The notes under the pieces were generated by a model that searched no databases, had not been told where the DNA came from, and worked only from the letters and a program-made list of their open reading frames with translations. This document shows positions 13,128 through 14,322 of a stretch of DNA of 14,322 bases, one piece after another; positions within the stretch are counted from its first letter, which is position 1; each line of letters starts with the position of its first letter. The stretch is from contig CAZOIK010000414.1 in NCBI GenBank assembly GCA_964579765.1, positions 1-14,322 of the forward strand. The letters are read 5' to 3'. Position numbers and translations under genes: made by a program. This stretch comes from DATNBT01 sp964579765. GTDB lineage: Bacteria > Acidobacteriota > Vicinamibacteria > Vicinamibacterales > CAVVIG01.

Positions 13128-13895
13128 ATGCGCATCGCCGCTTCGGTCGTCGTCGCCGCTCTGCTGCTGCCGTGCGCGCCCGCGTCGGCGCAGTGGCGAA
13201 ACTTCCCGACGCCTGGCGTGAAGCGGCTGCCAAACGGCAAGCCGGATCTCTCGGCGCCCGCGCCGCGGCGCGCCGACGGCACGCCCGATCTGTCCGGCGT
13301 CTGGATCACGGATCGCGGCTACATCGTCGATCTCGCCAAAGACCTGACGCACGGCGAACTGCAGTTTCAGCCCTGGGCCGAGGCGCTCTACAAGCACCGG
13401 CTCGAGACGCTGAGCCGCGAAGATCCGCAGGCGCGGTGCGTCCTCTCGGGCGTCCCGCGTGAGGATCTGGTGCCGTATCCGTTCAAGATCCTCCACAGCG
13501 ACCGCGCCATCGTCGTCCTCTACGAGGCGCTGCACAGCTACCGGCAGATCTTCATGGACGGCCGCGCGCTGCCGGCCGATCCGAATCCGACGTGGATGGG
13601 GTACTCGATCGGGCGCTGGGACGGCGACACGCTCGTCGTGGACTCGTCGGGCTTTGTCGGCGACAACTGGCTCGACAACAACGGCCACCCCGGCACCGAG
13701 TCGCTCCGTCTGACCGAGCGCTTGCACCGCCGCGACTTCGGCCACCTCGACCTGCAGATCACGATCGACGATCCGAAGGCCTACAAGAAGCCCTGGACCG
13801 CGAAGCTCACGCTGACGCTGAATCCGGATACGGAATTGATCGAGTACGTCTGCGACGAGAACGAAAAGGATCTCGCGCACCTGGTCGGGAAGTGA
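13128..13895 (+). CDS. Secreted protein of the 'PDLSGVW' type, function unknown
   Basis: 255 aa. Signal peptide at residues 1-22 (RIAASVVVAALLLP core, cleavage near ASA). The mature start carries GKPDLSAPAPRRADGTPDLSGVW, a motif I associate with a large paralogous family of secreted proteins in Acidobacteriota genomes. Further conserved-looking segments are PYPFKILHSDRAIVVLYE, RQIFMDGR, MGYSIGRWDGDTLVVDS and LTERLHRRDFGHLDLQITIDDP, which suggest a mostly beta, lipocalin-like fold. No catalytic motif is recognisable. ATG 13128 has a good GGGAGG 5 nt upstream and puts the signal peptide at the N-terminus; an in-frame ATG at 13077 would add 17 non-signal residues. It is divergent from the phosphatase across 102 nt. 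Role unknown, probably periplasmic or outer-surface. Confidence 0.87.
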   Translation: MRIAASVVVAALLLPCAPASAQWRNFPTPGVKRLPNGKPDLSAPAPRRADGTPDLSGVWITDRGYIVDLAKDLTHGELQFQPWAEALYKHRLETLSREDPQARCVLSGVPREDLVPYPFKILHSDRAIVVLYEALHSYRQIFMDGRALPADPNPTWMGYSIGRWDGDTLVVDSSGFVGDNWLDNNGHPGTESLRLTERLHRRDFGHLDLQITIDDPKAYKKPWTAKLTLTLNPDTELIEYVCDENEKDLAHLVGK

Positions 13896-14322
13896 CGTCC
13901 CGCCTCAGCGCGTAGAGCGCCTTTCACAAGCGCATGGCGTTGCGGTGCCGCGGCCCCGACGAGGGCTGCGGCGGCCGGTGTCGATCGGCGATCCGTCATG
14001 CCGCTGCCAGCGTCGCCCCTGCGCGTCCAGTGTGGCTGCGGCGGCCGGTCTCGATCGCAGCGATCCGTCACGCCGCGGCCGGCTCACGATCGCCGCAACT
14101 GCCGGTCGCAGGTCCCCAGCGCGGTGCGCTTCGGGACCGCGATCCGTGACGTTCGAATGATCTCAGGCGGTGCATGCCGCGACGTGGACGTCGCTGATGT
14201 CGGCCGTTGCGCGCCGCGGGAGCGGCAGGGCACGGACCTGCGGACGGCATGTTCCGGCGCGGCGTGTTCGGGTCGCCGCGAGCGATACCGGCCGCCGCCG
14301 CCCTCGCGGAGAGCGGCGCGGC
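13896..14322. other. 427-nt gene-free, GC-rich end of window
   Basis: No frame here has a start, domain or codon pattern I would accept as a gene. Short open frames on both strands are Arg/Ala/Pro-rich shadows of high-GC DNA. The only structure is the direct repeat at 13964-14151. It could be a long 3' region, a decayed gene, or the upstream region of a gene beyond the window. Confidence 0.5.
13964..14151. repeat. Diverged direct repeat of about 70-80 bp period in a gene-free stretch
   Basis: Copy 1 (13964-14004) and copy 2 (14034-14076) share GGCTGCGGCGGCCGGT, TCGATCG, GCGATCCGTCA and GCCGC. A third, partial copy has CCGGTCGCAG (14102-14111) and GCGATCCGTGACG (14139-14151). The shared GATCCGT word recurs at about 72 and 79 nt. 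No hairpin or gene explains it. Confidence 0.6.

Noticed and set aside
13026..13880. Long N-terminal extension of the phosphatase frame on the minus strand
   Set aside because: It is antisense to the secreted PDLSGVW protein and Arg/Val-rich; the phosphatase domain starts right after GTG 13025, which also has a -10-like site.
13781..14071. 96-codon minus-strand gene at the window end
   Set aside because: It overlaps the 3' end of the secreted protein and the repeats, has no ribosome-binding site or domain, and a low-complexity composition.

Overview
High-GC bacterial DNA, most likely from an Acidobacteriota-type genome (perhaps Vicinamibacteria). This placement is an inference. It rests on the dnaK-dnaJ-hspR order, the secreted 'PDLSGVW' protein, frequent GTG/TTG starts without a Shine-Dalgarno, and short 7-8 nt repeat tracts sprinkled between and inside genes. 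I see no phage, transposase, CRISPR, rRNA or tRNA. The window looks chromosomal and mostly housekeeping.

Layout. 1-2727: heat-shock chaperone operon, made of the 3' part of dnaK, then dnaJ and the MerR-type repressor hspR. 2743-4064: a short sigma-70-like protein with region 2 only, followed by a DnaC/DnaI-like AAA+ ATPase with an N-terminal cysteine cluster. 4156-5307: hemW, a radical-SAM heme chaperone. 5431-5895: a small secreted protein of unknown function. 5964-6485 (minus): a small outer-membrane beta-barrel. 6649-9430: a LuxR-type regulator whose receiver domain lacks the phospho-acceptor Asp, then acyl-CoA dehydrogenase and the MeaB/ArgK GTPase. 9427-10752: methylmalonyl-CoA epimerase joined in frame to a metallo-beta-lactamase-fold hydrolase. 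10736-12553: MTA phosphorylase and adenosine kinase. 12510-13025 (minus): a dual-specificity-type phosphatase. 13128-13895: a secreted PDLSGVW protein. 13896-14322: no convincing gene, but a diverged direct repeat.

How the genes work together. The first block makes and represses the DnaK machine. The acyl-CoA dehydrogenase, MeaB and epimerase fit branched-chain/propionyl-CoA catabolism through methylmalonyl-CoA, although the mutase itself is not in the window. MtnP and adenosine kinase form a purine/methylthioadenosine salvage pair. From 6649 to 10752 each gene overlaps the next by 4-17 nt, and mtnP overlaps the MBL end by 17 nt, so translational coupling is likely.

Most notable features: a seven-copy AGTCTCC heptamer that is open in all six frames and forms the linker between epimerase and MBL hydrolase; a dispersed CTGC-rich repeat that sits in frame inside hemW and also occupies two intergenic gaps; a region-2-only sigma-like protein beside hspR; a pseudo-receiver regulator; and -10-like hexamers placed 6-8 nt before three start codons, suggesting leaderless transcripts.
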